Below, piece after piece: positions 56,112 through 64,000 of a DNA stretch of 64,000 nt. Location: assembly GCA_963422445.2 (NCBI GenBank), contig OY729512.2:2542001-2606000 (forward strand). The letters are read 5' to 3'. The DNA comes from G963422445 sp963422445 (GTDB lineage: Bacteria > Pseudomonadota > Alphaproteobacteria > Thalassobaculales > Thalassobaculaceae). A model generated the notes under the pieces. It made no database searches, had not been told where the DNA came from, and saw only the letters and a program-made list of their open reading frames with translations. The stretch's first letter is position 1; each line of letters starts with the position of its first letter. The position numbers and the translations under genes are program-made.

Positions 56112-57653
56112 TCCTCGCTCTTCGATCACGGCAGCCAGGGCGAGAGGTCGTCCGGCGCATGGTCGCCGTTCTCGGCGCATGCCTTCAGCTATGCCTCCAA
56201 CCAACGCAGGACATCGATGCCGTTCATCGAGAGCGTGCCCGGCACCGAGTACATGATTGCCGTGAACCCGGCACCCTTCTCGCTGTCGGAGCCGAACGAC
56301 ACCCCCGTCCGATTGCCGGCCCGCGCAACAGTCTTTCGGCGCGTTTGTTATCCATTGGGGTCTGGGGCCGCTCGACGAAGACGCACAGCCCCTCGCGGTG
56401 ATTGAGGAGCGAGCGGAGCGCCTTGTCCGGCAGGCCGGCCCGCTCCTCCCTGGCATCCGCGAACAAGCGATCGAGCGCGTCCATCAGCGCCGCCTGCATC
56501 GCGTCGAACGCCGGCGGCTGGCGCTTTAGACCGGGGTCGTAATGCGCCAGCCGCGCCTCGTTCAGCCGATAGATTTCCGCGATCCGCTCGATCCATCCCT
56601 GGCACCATCGGGTGAGCGTCACCTAGCCGGCCGTGCACGCGATAAAATCCCTCCGAACGTGGCTCCAACAGATCGCAAGGATGACCAAGCCCCCGAGAAA
56701 GCTCACCAGCCGCTTGCAGGCGCTGTATCGATCGCAGACGATGACCGTATGGAGGAGGGCCCCGGCGAACAGCTTGTGCGCCGCTTCGGCGCTGCGCGAA
56801 GGATCGATACGGAAGCAAACCGCGTCGCTGCAGACCGACACCCACAGCCCGGCCCGGCTCGACCGGTCGTCTCCGCGACGCTCCTGGACGCGCCAGCGGG
56901 TCTCGTCGGCATGGCGAAGCGCCGAGGCGTTCTGGTGCGCGAGGATCGCGTCTGCCAGCGTCCCCGGCGAGACCGGTACGCCATGGCCGGAGAACCACGC
57001 CGCGACGCGGTGAACGGGCCGCAAGCAGGCACAGTGCTCGAACAGGAAGCGTGCCCGGACGCTGATGCCGTAGGGTGTGCCCCGGAACAGCCGTGGCACC
57101 GGCGGCGCTGACACCTCCATGGGCGAGGATGGGCACTCGCAGGTCCGACGCCAGCGCGGACGGCTGATTACGCGCTTGTGCGCCTTGACGTGGATCTCGA
57201 CAAGGATGGATTCCTCGGCGCCGTTCGGCGCATAGGGTTGCCCGCATTGTTCGCAGACGCGTGCATCCGGCGGCGGGTTGTGTTCTTCGTGGCGCGCTTG
57301 CGTTCGGAGCGCGGCCTGTCCTGCTGCTCGCGCTTGCGTCTGTAGAGCGTCTTCGACAGCACGGACCCGGCCGCGCGCGGCTTAGCAAGCTGGGCTTCCA
57401 GGATCTCGATCCGGCACCGGGTTCCCGTGATGGCCCTGCGCAGCCGGGCGTTCTTCCTGGCCAGCGCCTTGATCGTGGTCTTCTGGCGCCGCGACCGCCT
57501 CAGGACGTTGCGCAGGTTAGCGGCCTCGTCGAACGGTAGCTTCGTCAGCGTCGCCCCGGCCGCGCGGAGCTTGGCAATCCGGACCGTCAACTTCTTGTTC
57601 GTGAACCGGGACCCTTCCAGGGCAAGGCGCAGCCAGTAGTTCTTGTCGGACAT
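56112..57653 (-). pseudogene. IS66-family transposase, several frameshifts and a stop
   Basis: From 57653: LRRSRRQKTTIKALARKNARLRRAITG and RIEILEAQLAKPRAAGS (leucine-zipper N-terminus). Another frame has a zinc-finger-like CEQCGQPYAPNG near 57250. Then follow FRGTPYGISVRARFLFEH, PVHRVAAWFSGHGVPVSPGTLAD, ALRHADETRWRVQE (first Asp), VIVCDRYSACKRL (second Asp), ILAICWSHVRRDFIAC, a TAG at about 56623, TRWCQGWIERIAEIYRLN, NHREGLCVFVERPQTPMDNKRAERLLRG (Glu) and, shifted again, MNGIDVLRWLEA and DHAPDDLSPWLP near the end. Decayed but with all domains traceable. Confidence 0.85.
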
Positions 57654-57844
57654 GGCCCGGACCCTGGCCGCTGTCTCGCCCAGTATCCTGTTCTCCCTGT
57701 GCAGGCTCAGCGTCTCGCGTGACAGCTTCTTGGCGGTCTCCCTGACGCTCTCGGCGCGCTCCTTACTCTTTGTCCAGCGTCTTGTGGAAGTCGAGGATCG
57801 CCGTGTTCCCCCGGCCGACCGCCCTGCTCAGCCGGGTAATTTCC

Positions 57845-58390
57845 TTAGCGCAGCGTCTTGATCGTTTCCCGGCGCTGCGATGCCTCTTCCAGGGCCGTAC
57901 GAGCTCGTCTGGCGTCCTCGACCGACTGCCTCCCGGGGCTGCCCCTGCGCGGCGGCGATGCTGCCAGGGTATCTTGCAGCCGGGCGACCTCCTTGCTGAG
58001 CGCCTCGACCAGCACGCCCTCGTTCGACCGGGCGCAGGCTTCGGAAAGAAGGGCCTGCAGGCGCGCCACTTGCGTCCGCAAGGAGGGGACGTCGCGTGCC
58101 GCGCTGCGGAGTTCCTTCGCCTTCTCCTCGGCCTCGCTCAGCCTTTGCCGGCAGGACTTGAACCGCGATGTCCACACACCGGCATCGCGACGGGCGGCCA
58201 CTTCCGCCCAGCGCAGTTCTTCGCAACGCGCCGCGGCCGCGGCCGCGGCCGTCCGCACACGCTGCTCTTCATACAGAGATTGGAAATCTTGCGACGAGGC
58301 CGCCGCCGTCGACTTCGGCGACGACCAGATCTCTTCGCCGCACTCGGTCAGCGTCGCATCTATGGAGAAATCATCGTCCAGAACCGCCAT
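57845..58390 (-). CDS. coiled-coil accessory ORF of the IS66 element
   Basis: The 181-residue protein starts MAVLDDDFSIDATLTECGEE, 90 bp inside the IS. Most of it is predicted coiled coil: RLSEAEEKAKELRSAARDV, RTQVARLQALLSEACARS and VEALSKEVARLQDTLA. A short poly-Ala run (RTAAAAAAARC) lies in the first third. It has no similarity I recognise to IS66 TnpA or TnpB. Its frame may originally have continued towards the transposase (the stop at 57845 is followed by more charged residues in other frames), so it could be the N-terminal extension of an IS66 transposase rather than a separate protein. Confidence 0.55.
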   Translation of the reverse strand: MAVLDDDFSIDATLTECGEEIWSSPKSTAAASSQDFQSLYEEQRVRTAAAAAAARCEELRWAEVAARRDAGVWTSRFKSCRQRLSEAEEKAKELRSAARDVPSLRTQVARLQALLSEACARSNEGVLVEALSKEVARLQDTLAASPPRRGSPGRQSVEDARRARTALEEASQRRETIKTLR

Positions 58391-58503
58391 GCGCTCGACG
58401 ATAGCGCAAGTGAAATCGTGTTATCAGACCCCTTGTGAGCCGTCGATTCGACTTGGACGATAATCCAGATGAGGGGATCTACACGGCCCGCCCGAACGCT
58501 TAC

Positions 58504-59691
58504 AGGTGTCGGTCTCCACGGGGAAAGAACGAATTTTCCTGTCCGGCCATACGTTCGCGACGTAAATATCTGGCCGCTGGATGATGTCAAGATCGCCGTG
58601 ACTTGGTTGTGGTCTCGGTCGATCCCTGCAGCGTTGGCCGATGCCCTGACCGCCAAGCAGTGTTGGATGGTTTGTCGTGTAGCGAGTCCAGGTTTACCAA
58701 AACATCTCTCTTGTCGGTCGGCGTGATGCGTCCCTAGCTTGACAGTCTTGAGATGACAGGGCGACATTGGCGTTTTCTGGATGCTCCACTGATAGTGAGC
58801 TGGCGTCGGTCTCAGCCTGGCAGCACAAGAATGATGTTCCGGACTCTGTGGGATCCGGGTCTATGTCGTCATTGTTGATCCGCAGGGTTCAACGGGGGCT
58901 TTTGACCATCATCGCCTCGTGGCCACGAGGCTGCGCGAGGATATTGTTGCGCTCAACGCTGCCACCGATATCCTGCCAAGTACCGGCGCTATGTTCCGGG
59001 ACAGCATTGTACGGATGTAGTGCAATGGCATTCACCTCGTTTCTGTCAGGTCTTGTCAGTCGGTTGGCAAATCTTGGCGTTGGGAGGGATTTGGTAATGT
59101 GACACGCACATGCACATTGCGTTGGTATGGGCCTTGCCTCTCGTGCCATGGGGGATACATCTCATTCAAAATAGTCGAATCGGTCCCACTGGCTTTGCTA
59201 TGTGCCATCGACAGAATTGGAACACCAAGTTGAAGGAGTCTCACTTGGTGTTTCTGTTCGAGCATGTCGATATGTTCGATCGATGGCATGGCAAATATGC
59301 TGGCTGGAAATATCGAAAAACGGGAGCGATCAGGACGACCCGTAAACCGGCATTCCGCTTGCCTGATTCGGCACGCCGGCATCTCGTAGCCTGACCAGAT
59401 CCATGCAAACCCTCAATTTCTCGCATGGGATCTGGCCTCTGCGCCGCCAATTTCACGGCAATCGGATCGGTGCACTTGTCTCTGCCGTGATGATGTTCGC
59501 GATTGGAAAATGGAGGCATTCGAATATCCTGCCTCCGGTCCTCTGAAACAGACACGCGTCTGTCACGAAACCCACAGCATGGCCTTGCCGTGACCGGCCA
59601 AATTCGCTAGACAACAGGCTGTTTCGGGCCTCTCGGCGAATGCGCACGGCCCGTAATCCGGTCATATGAACATTCGGCACGGGAGATGGCT
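58504..59691. other. intergenic region upstream of mdh, one small remnant
   Basis: No intact gene seen. A 52-residue plus-strand frame (58862-59020, VYVVIVDPQG-like start, ending LPSTGAMFRDSIVRM) looks like a gene fragment of unknown family. The mdh promoter must lie in the last few hundred bases; no clear -35/-10 pair can be singled out. Confidence 0.45.
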
Positions 59692-60645
59692 ATGGCCCGT
59701 AACAAGATTGCGCTTGTGGGCGCAGGCAATATTGGCGGCACCCTCGCCCTGCTGGCAGGGGTCAAGGAACTGGGCGATGTCGTCCTGTTCGACATCGTAG
59801 AAGGCATGCCGCAAGGCAAGGCGCTTGATATCGCCGAGGCCTCCCCGGTCGAGGATTTCGACGCCAGCGTCACAGGCGTCAACGACTATTCCGGACTCGC
59901 CGGTGCCGATGTCGTCATCGTCACCGCTGGAATCGCGCGTAAACCCGGCATGAGCCGTGACGATCTGATCGGAACTAACACCAAGGTCATGCACGCCGTC
60001 GGCACCGGGGTCCGGGAACACTGCCCGGACGCGTTCGTGATCTGCATTACCAACCCACTCGACGTCATGGTCGGGGTTTTACAGCAGGCTTGCGGCCTGC
60101 CGACAAACAAGGTCGTGGGGATGGCCGGCGTGCTCGACAGCGCCCGTTTCCGGTACTTTCTGGCGGGAGAATTCGGTGTCTCGGTCGAGGACGTGACGGC
60201 GTTCGTCCTGGGCGGTCACGGCGATACCATGGTTCCGCTGGTCCGATATTCGACGGTTGCCGGCATCCCGGTGCCGGATCTGATCCGGATGGGATGGAGC
60301 ACCGAAGAGAAGATCGCAGAAATCGTGCAACGGACCCGCGACGGCGGCGCCGAGATCGTCCAGCTGCTCAAGACTGGCTCGGCTTTCTACGCGCCGGCAT
60401 CCTCGGCAATTACCATGGCGGAAGCCTATCTCCACGATAAGAAACGAGTGCTGCCCTGTGCCGCCTATTGTGACGGTGTGTACAGCCTTGACGGCCTGTA
60501 TGTCGGGGTTCCGGCCGTGATTGGCGCCGGGGGTATCGAACGCGTTGTCGAAATCGAAATGAACGCTGACGAACGTGCCATGTTCGACAATTCGGTCAAT
60601 GCGGTAAGAGAACTGAATGCCGTGGCCGCGCAACTCGGAGACTGA
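59692..60645 (+). CDS. mdh: malate dehydrogenase
   Basis: The enzyme oxidises malate to oxaloacetate with NAD+ in the TCA cycle. The 317-residue protein is of the LDH-like MDH type usual in alphaproteobacteria: NAD motif ALVGAGNIGGTLALL, acidic VVLFDIVEGMPQGKALD, substrate loop TAGIARKPGMSRDDLIGTN with its Arg, ITNPLDVMV, and catalytic His in LGGHGDTMVPL. GGGAG at 59679-59683 fits ATG 59692 better than the in-frame ATG 59686. Cytosolic homotetramer or dimer. sucC follows after 263 bp. Confidence 0.95.
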   Translation: MARNKIALVGAGNIGGTLALLAGVKELGDVVLFDIVEGMPQGKALDIAEASPVEDFDASVTGVNDYSGLAGADVVIVTAGIARKPGMSRDDLIGTNTKVMHAVGTGVREHCPDAFVICITNPLDVMVGVLQQACGLPTNKVVGMAGVLDSARFRYFLAGEFGVSVEDVTAFVLGGHGDTMVPLVRYSTVAGIPVPDLIRMGWSTEEKIAEIVQRTRDGGAEIVQLLKTGSAFYAPASSAITMAEAYLHDKKRVLPCAAYCDGVYSLDGLYVGVPAVIGAGGIERVVEIEMNADERAMFDNSVNAVRELNAVAAQLGD

Positions 60646-60908
60646 CCGGTCGGGTTTGGGCAGATTGGCCGCAGTGTTAGAATCCTGCATCGACATGACG
60701 TATGACCTGTACATCCCGCCGCGATGTGTTTGCCTGGCGGTTGCACCGTGTTGCGGGTGGTCCTAAGGTAACGCCATGCTTCGCGAATGAATCAGCGGGT
60801 CGACCTCGGTATGAGGCAGGGATTTTCACACAGCGTCGCCGAGGGTTCGCGAGGGTCTGGCAGTCTCTGTCGCATTTGCATTGTCACAGGCAATGGAAGC
60901 GGGTTGGC

Positions 60909-62105
60909 ATGAACATCCACGAATATCAGGCCAAGCAGCTGCTGGCGAACTTCGATGTCCCGGTGCTTGGCGGCGCCGTCGCCTACACGCCGGCCGAAGC
61001 GGAAACCGTCGCTAGATCGATGGACGAACCGCTCTTCGTGGTCAAGTCCCAGATCCACGCCGGCGGTCGCGGCGCCGGGCGTTTTAAGGGAAACGAAACG
61101 GGGGCCGGCGGAGTGCGCTTGGCAAACTCGCCTGATGAGGTGCGGGCGCATGCCGGCGAAATGCTCGGCAACACCCTTGTGACGCGGCAGACGGGGCCGG
61201 AAGGCAGGGAAGTCAAGCGCCTCTACATCGAGGCCGGCTGCGACATCGATCGCGAACTCTATCTGTCCATGCTGGTCGATCGGGCCACGGGCCGGCCCAC
61301 GGTGGTGGCATCGACCGAGGGCGGCATGGCGGTCGAAGAGGTCGCGGAACAGACACCCGAAAAAATCATTACCGTCCCTATCGATCCCGTAACCGGTTTG
61401 CGGCCGCATCATGCCAGAACCGTCGCGTTCGGTCTTGGCCTTGAAGGCAGACAGATCGGCATTGCGGTCCGGCTGCTCTCGGATCTCTATCGTGCCTTCG
61501 TTGCGCTTGATGCGTCGCTGATCGAAATCAACCCCCTGGTCGTGACCGGCGACGGGACGCTCGTTGCGCTTGATGCCAAGATGAATTTCGACGACAACGC
61601 GTTGTTTCGCCATCCCGATGTTTCCGATCTCCGCGATATCGACGAAGAGGATCCCGCCGAGATCGAGGCGGCGCAGCATGAACTCAACTACGTCAAACTC
61701 GACGGCAACATCGGTTGCATGGTTAATGGCGCCGGCTTGGCCATGGCGACCATGGATATCATCAAGCTCTATGGCGAAGAGCCGGCGAATTTCCTCGACG
61801 TTGGCGGTGGTGCGACAAAGGAACGGGTAACGGCCGCCTTCAAGATCATTCTGTCTGACCCCAATGTCGAAGGCATTCTCGTCAATATCTTTGGCGGGAT
61901 CATGCGCTGTGATGTGGTCGCCGAAGGTGTCGTTGCGGCGGCTCGAGAAGTCAGCCTGCATGTGCCTCTGGTGGTGCGCCTCGAAGGAACCAATGTCGAT
62001 CTCGGCAAGGCTGTCATGGCCGAAAGCGGTTTGCCGATCGTGGCAGCGGACAACCTGGCGGATGCCGCAGAAAAGATCGTGACTGCCGTTAGGGAGGTAG
62101 CCTGA
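60909..62105 (+). CDS. sucC: succinyl-CoA synthetase (ADP-forming) subunit beta
   Basis: Together with SucD it converts succinyl-CoA to succinate with ATP formation. The 398-residue protein starts MNIHEYQAKQLLANFDVPV, has the ATP-grasp segment VVKSQIHAGGRGAGRFKG, LIEINPLVVTGDGTLVALDAKMNFDDNALFRHPDV and the C-terminal nucleotide-proximal GGATKERVTAAFKIIL. ATG 60909 is the canonical start; upstream frame residues are not part of the family. Its TGA overlaps the sucD ATG by one base. Confidence 0.95.
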   Translation: MNIHEYQAKQLLANFDVPVLGGAVAYTPAEAETVARSMDEPLFVVKSQIHAGGRGAGRFKGNETGAGGVRLANSPDEVRAHAGEMLGNTLVTRQTGPEGREVKRLYIEAGCDIDRELYLSMLVDRATGRPTVVASTEGGMAVEEVAEQTPEKIITVPIDPVTGLRPHHARTVAFGLGLEGRQIGIAVRLLSDLYRAFVALDASLIEINPLVVTGDGTLVALDAKMNFDDNALFRHPDVSDLRDIDEEDPAEIEAAQHELNYVKLDGNIGCMVNGAGLAMATMDIIKLYGEEPANFLDVGGGATKERVTAAFKIILSDPNVEGILVNIFGGIMRCDVVAEGVVAAAREVSLHVPLVVRLEGTNVDLGKAVMAESGLPIVAADNLADAAEKIVTAVREVA

Positions 62106-62986
62106 TGGCTGTACTCGTAAACCGCGAAACCAGGGTCATCTGTCAGGGACTCACCGGGAGCCAGGGAACCTTTCATACCCGGCAAGCCATTGACTATGGC
62201 ACGCGTATGGTTGGCGGGGTCACGCCGGGCAAGGGCGGTCAGGAGCATCTCGGCCTGCCGGTCTTCGATACCGTCGCCGACGCTGTCGCCGCAACCGGGG
62301 CCGATGCGTCGGTCATCTACGTGCCACCGGCCTTTGCGGCCGATTCCATTCTCGAGGCGATCGAGGCCGAAATCCCGCTGGTTGTCTGCATCACCGAAGG
62401 GATCCCGATTCTCGACATGGTGCGCGTCAAAAGTCGCCTACAGGGGGCTGGAACCAGATTGATCGGCCCTAACTGTCCGGGTGTCATCACACCGGATACC
62501 TGCAAGATCGGCATCATGCCCGGACATATACACCACTGTGGTTCGATCGGGATCGTCTCCCGGTCGGGGACGCTGACCTACGAGGCGGTGGCCCAGACCA
62601 GCGCGGCTGGTCTCGGTCAGTCGACCTGTATCGGCATCGGCGGCGACCCGGTCAACGGAACAAGCTTCATCGACTGCCTGGAAATGTTCCTCGGCGATGA
62701 TGAGACCGAAGCGATCGTGATGATTGGCGAGATCGGCGGGTCCGCCGAAGAAGATGCGGCGGATTTTCTCAGGCAAAGTTCGATCAGGAAACCGGTCGTC
62801 GGATTTATCGCCGGTGTCATGGCGCCGCCCGGGCGCCGTATGGGTCACGCCGGCGCGATCATCGCTGGTGGCAAGGGCGGGGCCGGTGACAAGATGGAAG
62901 CACTTCGGTCGGCTGGCGCCCGGATTGCGGAGTCGCCGGCGGCGATTGGGTCCACAATGGTCGAGTTGCTGAAAGAACGGGGTTGA
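62105..62986 (+). CDS. sucD: succinyl-CoA synthetase subunit alpha
   Basis: The 293-residue catalytic subunit has the N-terminal CoA-binding Rossmann domain (VICQGLTGSQGTFHTRQAIDYGT), LIGPNCPGVITP, SRSGTLTYEA, and the phosphorylated active-site His in MGHAGAIIAGGKGGAGDK. The start codon overlaps the sucC stop (TGATG), so the pair is translationally coupled for 1:1 assembly. Length is normal. sucA follows after 62 bp. Confidence 0.96.
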   Translation: MAVLVNRETRVICQGLTGSQGTFHTRQAIDYGTRMVGGVTPGKGGQEHLGLPVFDTVADAVAATGADASVIYVPPAFAADSILEAIEAEIPLVVCITEGIPILDMVRVKSRLQGAGTRLIGPNCPGVITPDTCKIGIMPGHIHHCGSIGIVSRSGTLTYEAVAQTSAAGLGQSTCIGIGGDPVNGTSFIDCLEMFLGDDETEAIVMIGEIGGSAEEDAADFLRQSSIRKPVVGFIAGVMAPPGRRMGHAGAIIAGGKGGAGDKMEALRSAGARIAESPAAIGSTMVELLKERG

Positions 62987-63048
62987 TCGTTGGACCGGCT
63001 GTCTCGCATGCATTGACCGCGGATGACAGGAAAAGAAAGAGGCGCGCC

Positions 63049-64000
63049 ATGGCGACACTTCACGGAAACCTGACATTCCTGAATGCTGGCAACGCTACGT
63101 ATATTGCCGAGATGTACGAACGCTATCTGGAAAATCCGGATGCGGTCGATGGGCACTGGCAGGCCTGTTTTGCCGGACTTGGCGATAACGGTGCGTCGAC
63201 GGTGTGCCTCCCGGGGCCGAGCTGGGCACCGGCGAGAACACGGGTCATCGGTGAATTTGACGAGGCGGCGGCAGCGTCTGTCGCCGCCACGCCCGAACAG
63301 GTCTCGAATGAAGATGTCCGGCGTGCGACTCTGGATTCGCTGAGAGCGATCATGCTGATCCGGGCCTACCGGATCCGTGGCCATCTCAAGGCCCGGCTTG
63401 ATCCGCTCGACCTCCACAAACAGGAACCGCATCCGGAACTCGACCCCGCCCATTACGGCTTCGGACCGGATGACTGGCATCGGCCGATCTTCATCGACAA
63501 TGTCCTCGGACTCGAATACGCCACGCTTGTCGAGATCATGGAGGTTCTCGAGAAGACCTATTGCGGCAGCATCGGCGTTGAGTTCATGCATATGCAGGAT
63601 CCGGACCAGAAGCTCTGGATCCAGAAGCGTATCGAGCAGATCCATAACCAGACTGATTTCACGATTCTTGGAAAGAAGACGATTCTCGAACGCCTCACGG
63701 CAGCCGAATGCTTCGAAAAATTCCTCGCGATTAAATATGTCGGGACCAAGCGCTTCGGCCTGGATGGCAGCGAATCGGTGATTCCGGCCCTCGAACAGAT
63801 CCTCAAACGGGGCAGCCAACTCGGCCTCGAAGAGGTGGTGGTCGGGATGGCACATCGCGGTCGACTGAACGTGCTTTGCAACTTCATGGACAAACCGTTC
63901 CGCGCGATCATTTCGGAGTTTCTGGGCAATCCCGCCAATCCGGAGGATGCTGGCGGCACGGGCGACGTCAAATACCATATGGGCGTGTCCGCTGATCGTG
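63049..64000 (+). CDS. sucA: 2-oxoglutarate dehydrogenase E1 component, 5' part
   Basis: The first 317 residues of the roughly 950-residue thiamine-diphosphate E1 subunit. LNAGNATYIAEMYERYLENP at the N-terminus binds the E2 partner. ARLDPLDLHKQEPHPELDPAHYGF, RFGLDGSESVIPALEQIL and VVVGMAHRGRLNVLCNFM belong to the catalytic half. AAAGAAAGAGG precedes ATG 63049. The N-terminal linker (residues about 40-85) is short and Ala-rich compared with typical homologues. The gene runs off the end of the window; sucB is expected beyond. Confidence 0.95.
   Translation, partial: MATLHGNLTFLNAGNATYIAEMYERYLENPDAVDGHWQACFAGLGDNGASTVCLPGPSWAPARTRVIGEFDEAAAASVAATPEQVSNEDVRRATLDSLRAIMLIRAYRIRGHLKARLDPLDLHKQEPHPELDPAHYGFGPDDWHRPIFIDNVLGLEYATLVEIMEVLEKTYCGSIGVEFMHMQDPDQKLWIQKRIEQIHNQTDFTILGKKTILERLTAAECFEKFLAIKYVGTKRFGLDGSESVIPALEQILKRGSQLGLEEVVVGMAHRGRLNVLCNFMDKPFRAIISEFLGNPANPEDAGGTGDVKYHMGVSADR

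Larger units (their letters stand above)
55115..58503 (-). mobile_element. IS66-type element with DUF4338 and coiled-coil accessory genes (3389 bp)
   Basis: Perfect 22-bp terminal inverted repeats (55115-55136, 58482-58503; GTAAGCGTTCGGGCGGGCCG and two more bases) and an 8-bp target duplication AGGTGCCG / AGGTGTCG. Genes run right to left: coiled-coil ORF, IS66 transposase, DUF4338. Confidence 0.92.

Noticed and set aside
44077..58503. Druantia defence island
   Set aside because: DruA-like domains are present but there are no helicase (DruE) or DruB-D genes, and every domain is inside or fused to a transposase.
55115..58503. composite transposon bounded by IS66 copies
   Set aside because: The 22-bp repeats with 8-bp duplication define a single IS66-type element, not two flanking copies.
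58469..58726. LpxC-like start (TGVGLHGERTNF) just right of the IS66 element
   Set aside because: Only a few residues agree with the LpxC N-terminus; the rest does not, and the first bases belong to the IS terminal repeat.

Overview
The window looks like chromosomal DNA of a high-GC alphaproteobacterium. The clearest support is the right end: zapE is followed by mdh, sucC, sucD and the 5' part of sucA, a gene order familiar from Rhodospirillales and Rhizobiales. Here zapE and mdh are pushed about 10 kb apart by insertion sequences. No rRNA, tRNA or CRISPR array was seen.

Layout. 1-4 kb: a decayed membrane-anchored P-loop ATPase, an IS30 remnant and one copy of a DDE element called IS-A here. 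4-7 kb: a DehI-fold gene, an IS5 element and an FAD oxidoreductase of the L-2-hydroxyglutarate oxidase type. 7-11.7 kb: IS5 and IS630 elements, then an AT-richer stretch with a decayed TIGR04255-like gene. 11.7-24.4 kb is the longest intact stretch. It holds a DsbA/GST-kappa isomerase, a GST, a ureidoglycolate lyase, a methyltransferase and a six-gene operon (acyl-CoA ligase, LivG, LivH, LivM, LivK, LivF), followed on the other strand by a MetE-like protein, a carboxymuconolactone-decarboxylase-like protein and an SMP-30 lactonase. The operon suggests uptake of a carboxylic acid coupled to its CoA activation; the flanking enzymes suggest peripheral catabolism.

24.7-47.6 kb is an IS landfill with only one ordinary gene, a flavin reductase. 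Its core (27.8-38.0 kb) is a nest of insertions five levels deep. 47.6-49.5 kb holds an SDR gene and zapE. 49.5-58.5 kb is a second IS block: IS256, ISKra4 carrying both a DUF4338-Tn5-like element and a short MITE-like element, and an IS66-type element with a DUF4338 gene. 59.7-64 kb is the TCA operon mdh-sucC-sucD-sucA.

At least ten transposase families are present, mostly decayed, which fits a lineage with relaxed selection and a burst of transposition (for example a host-associated or bottlenecked one). The most notable points are three DUF4338 (DruA-type) domains, each attached to a different transposase family; repeated use of CTAG as insertion site by IS630 and IS5 elements; perfect hairpins that look like template-switch scars inside decaying transposase genes; and a 26-G tract in frame within an IS5 transposase gene.
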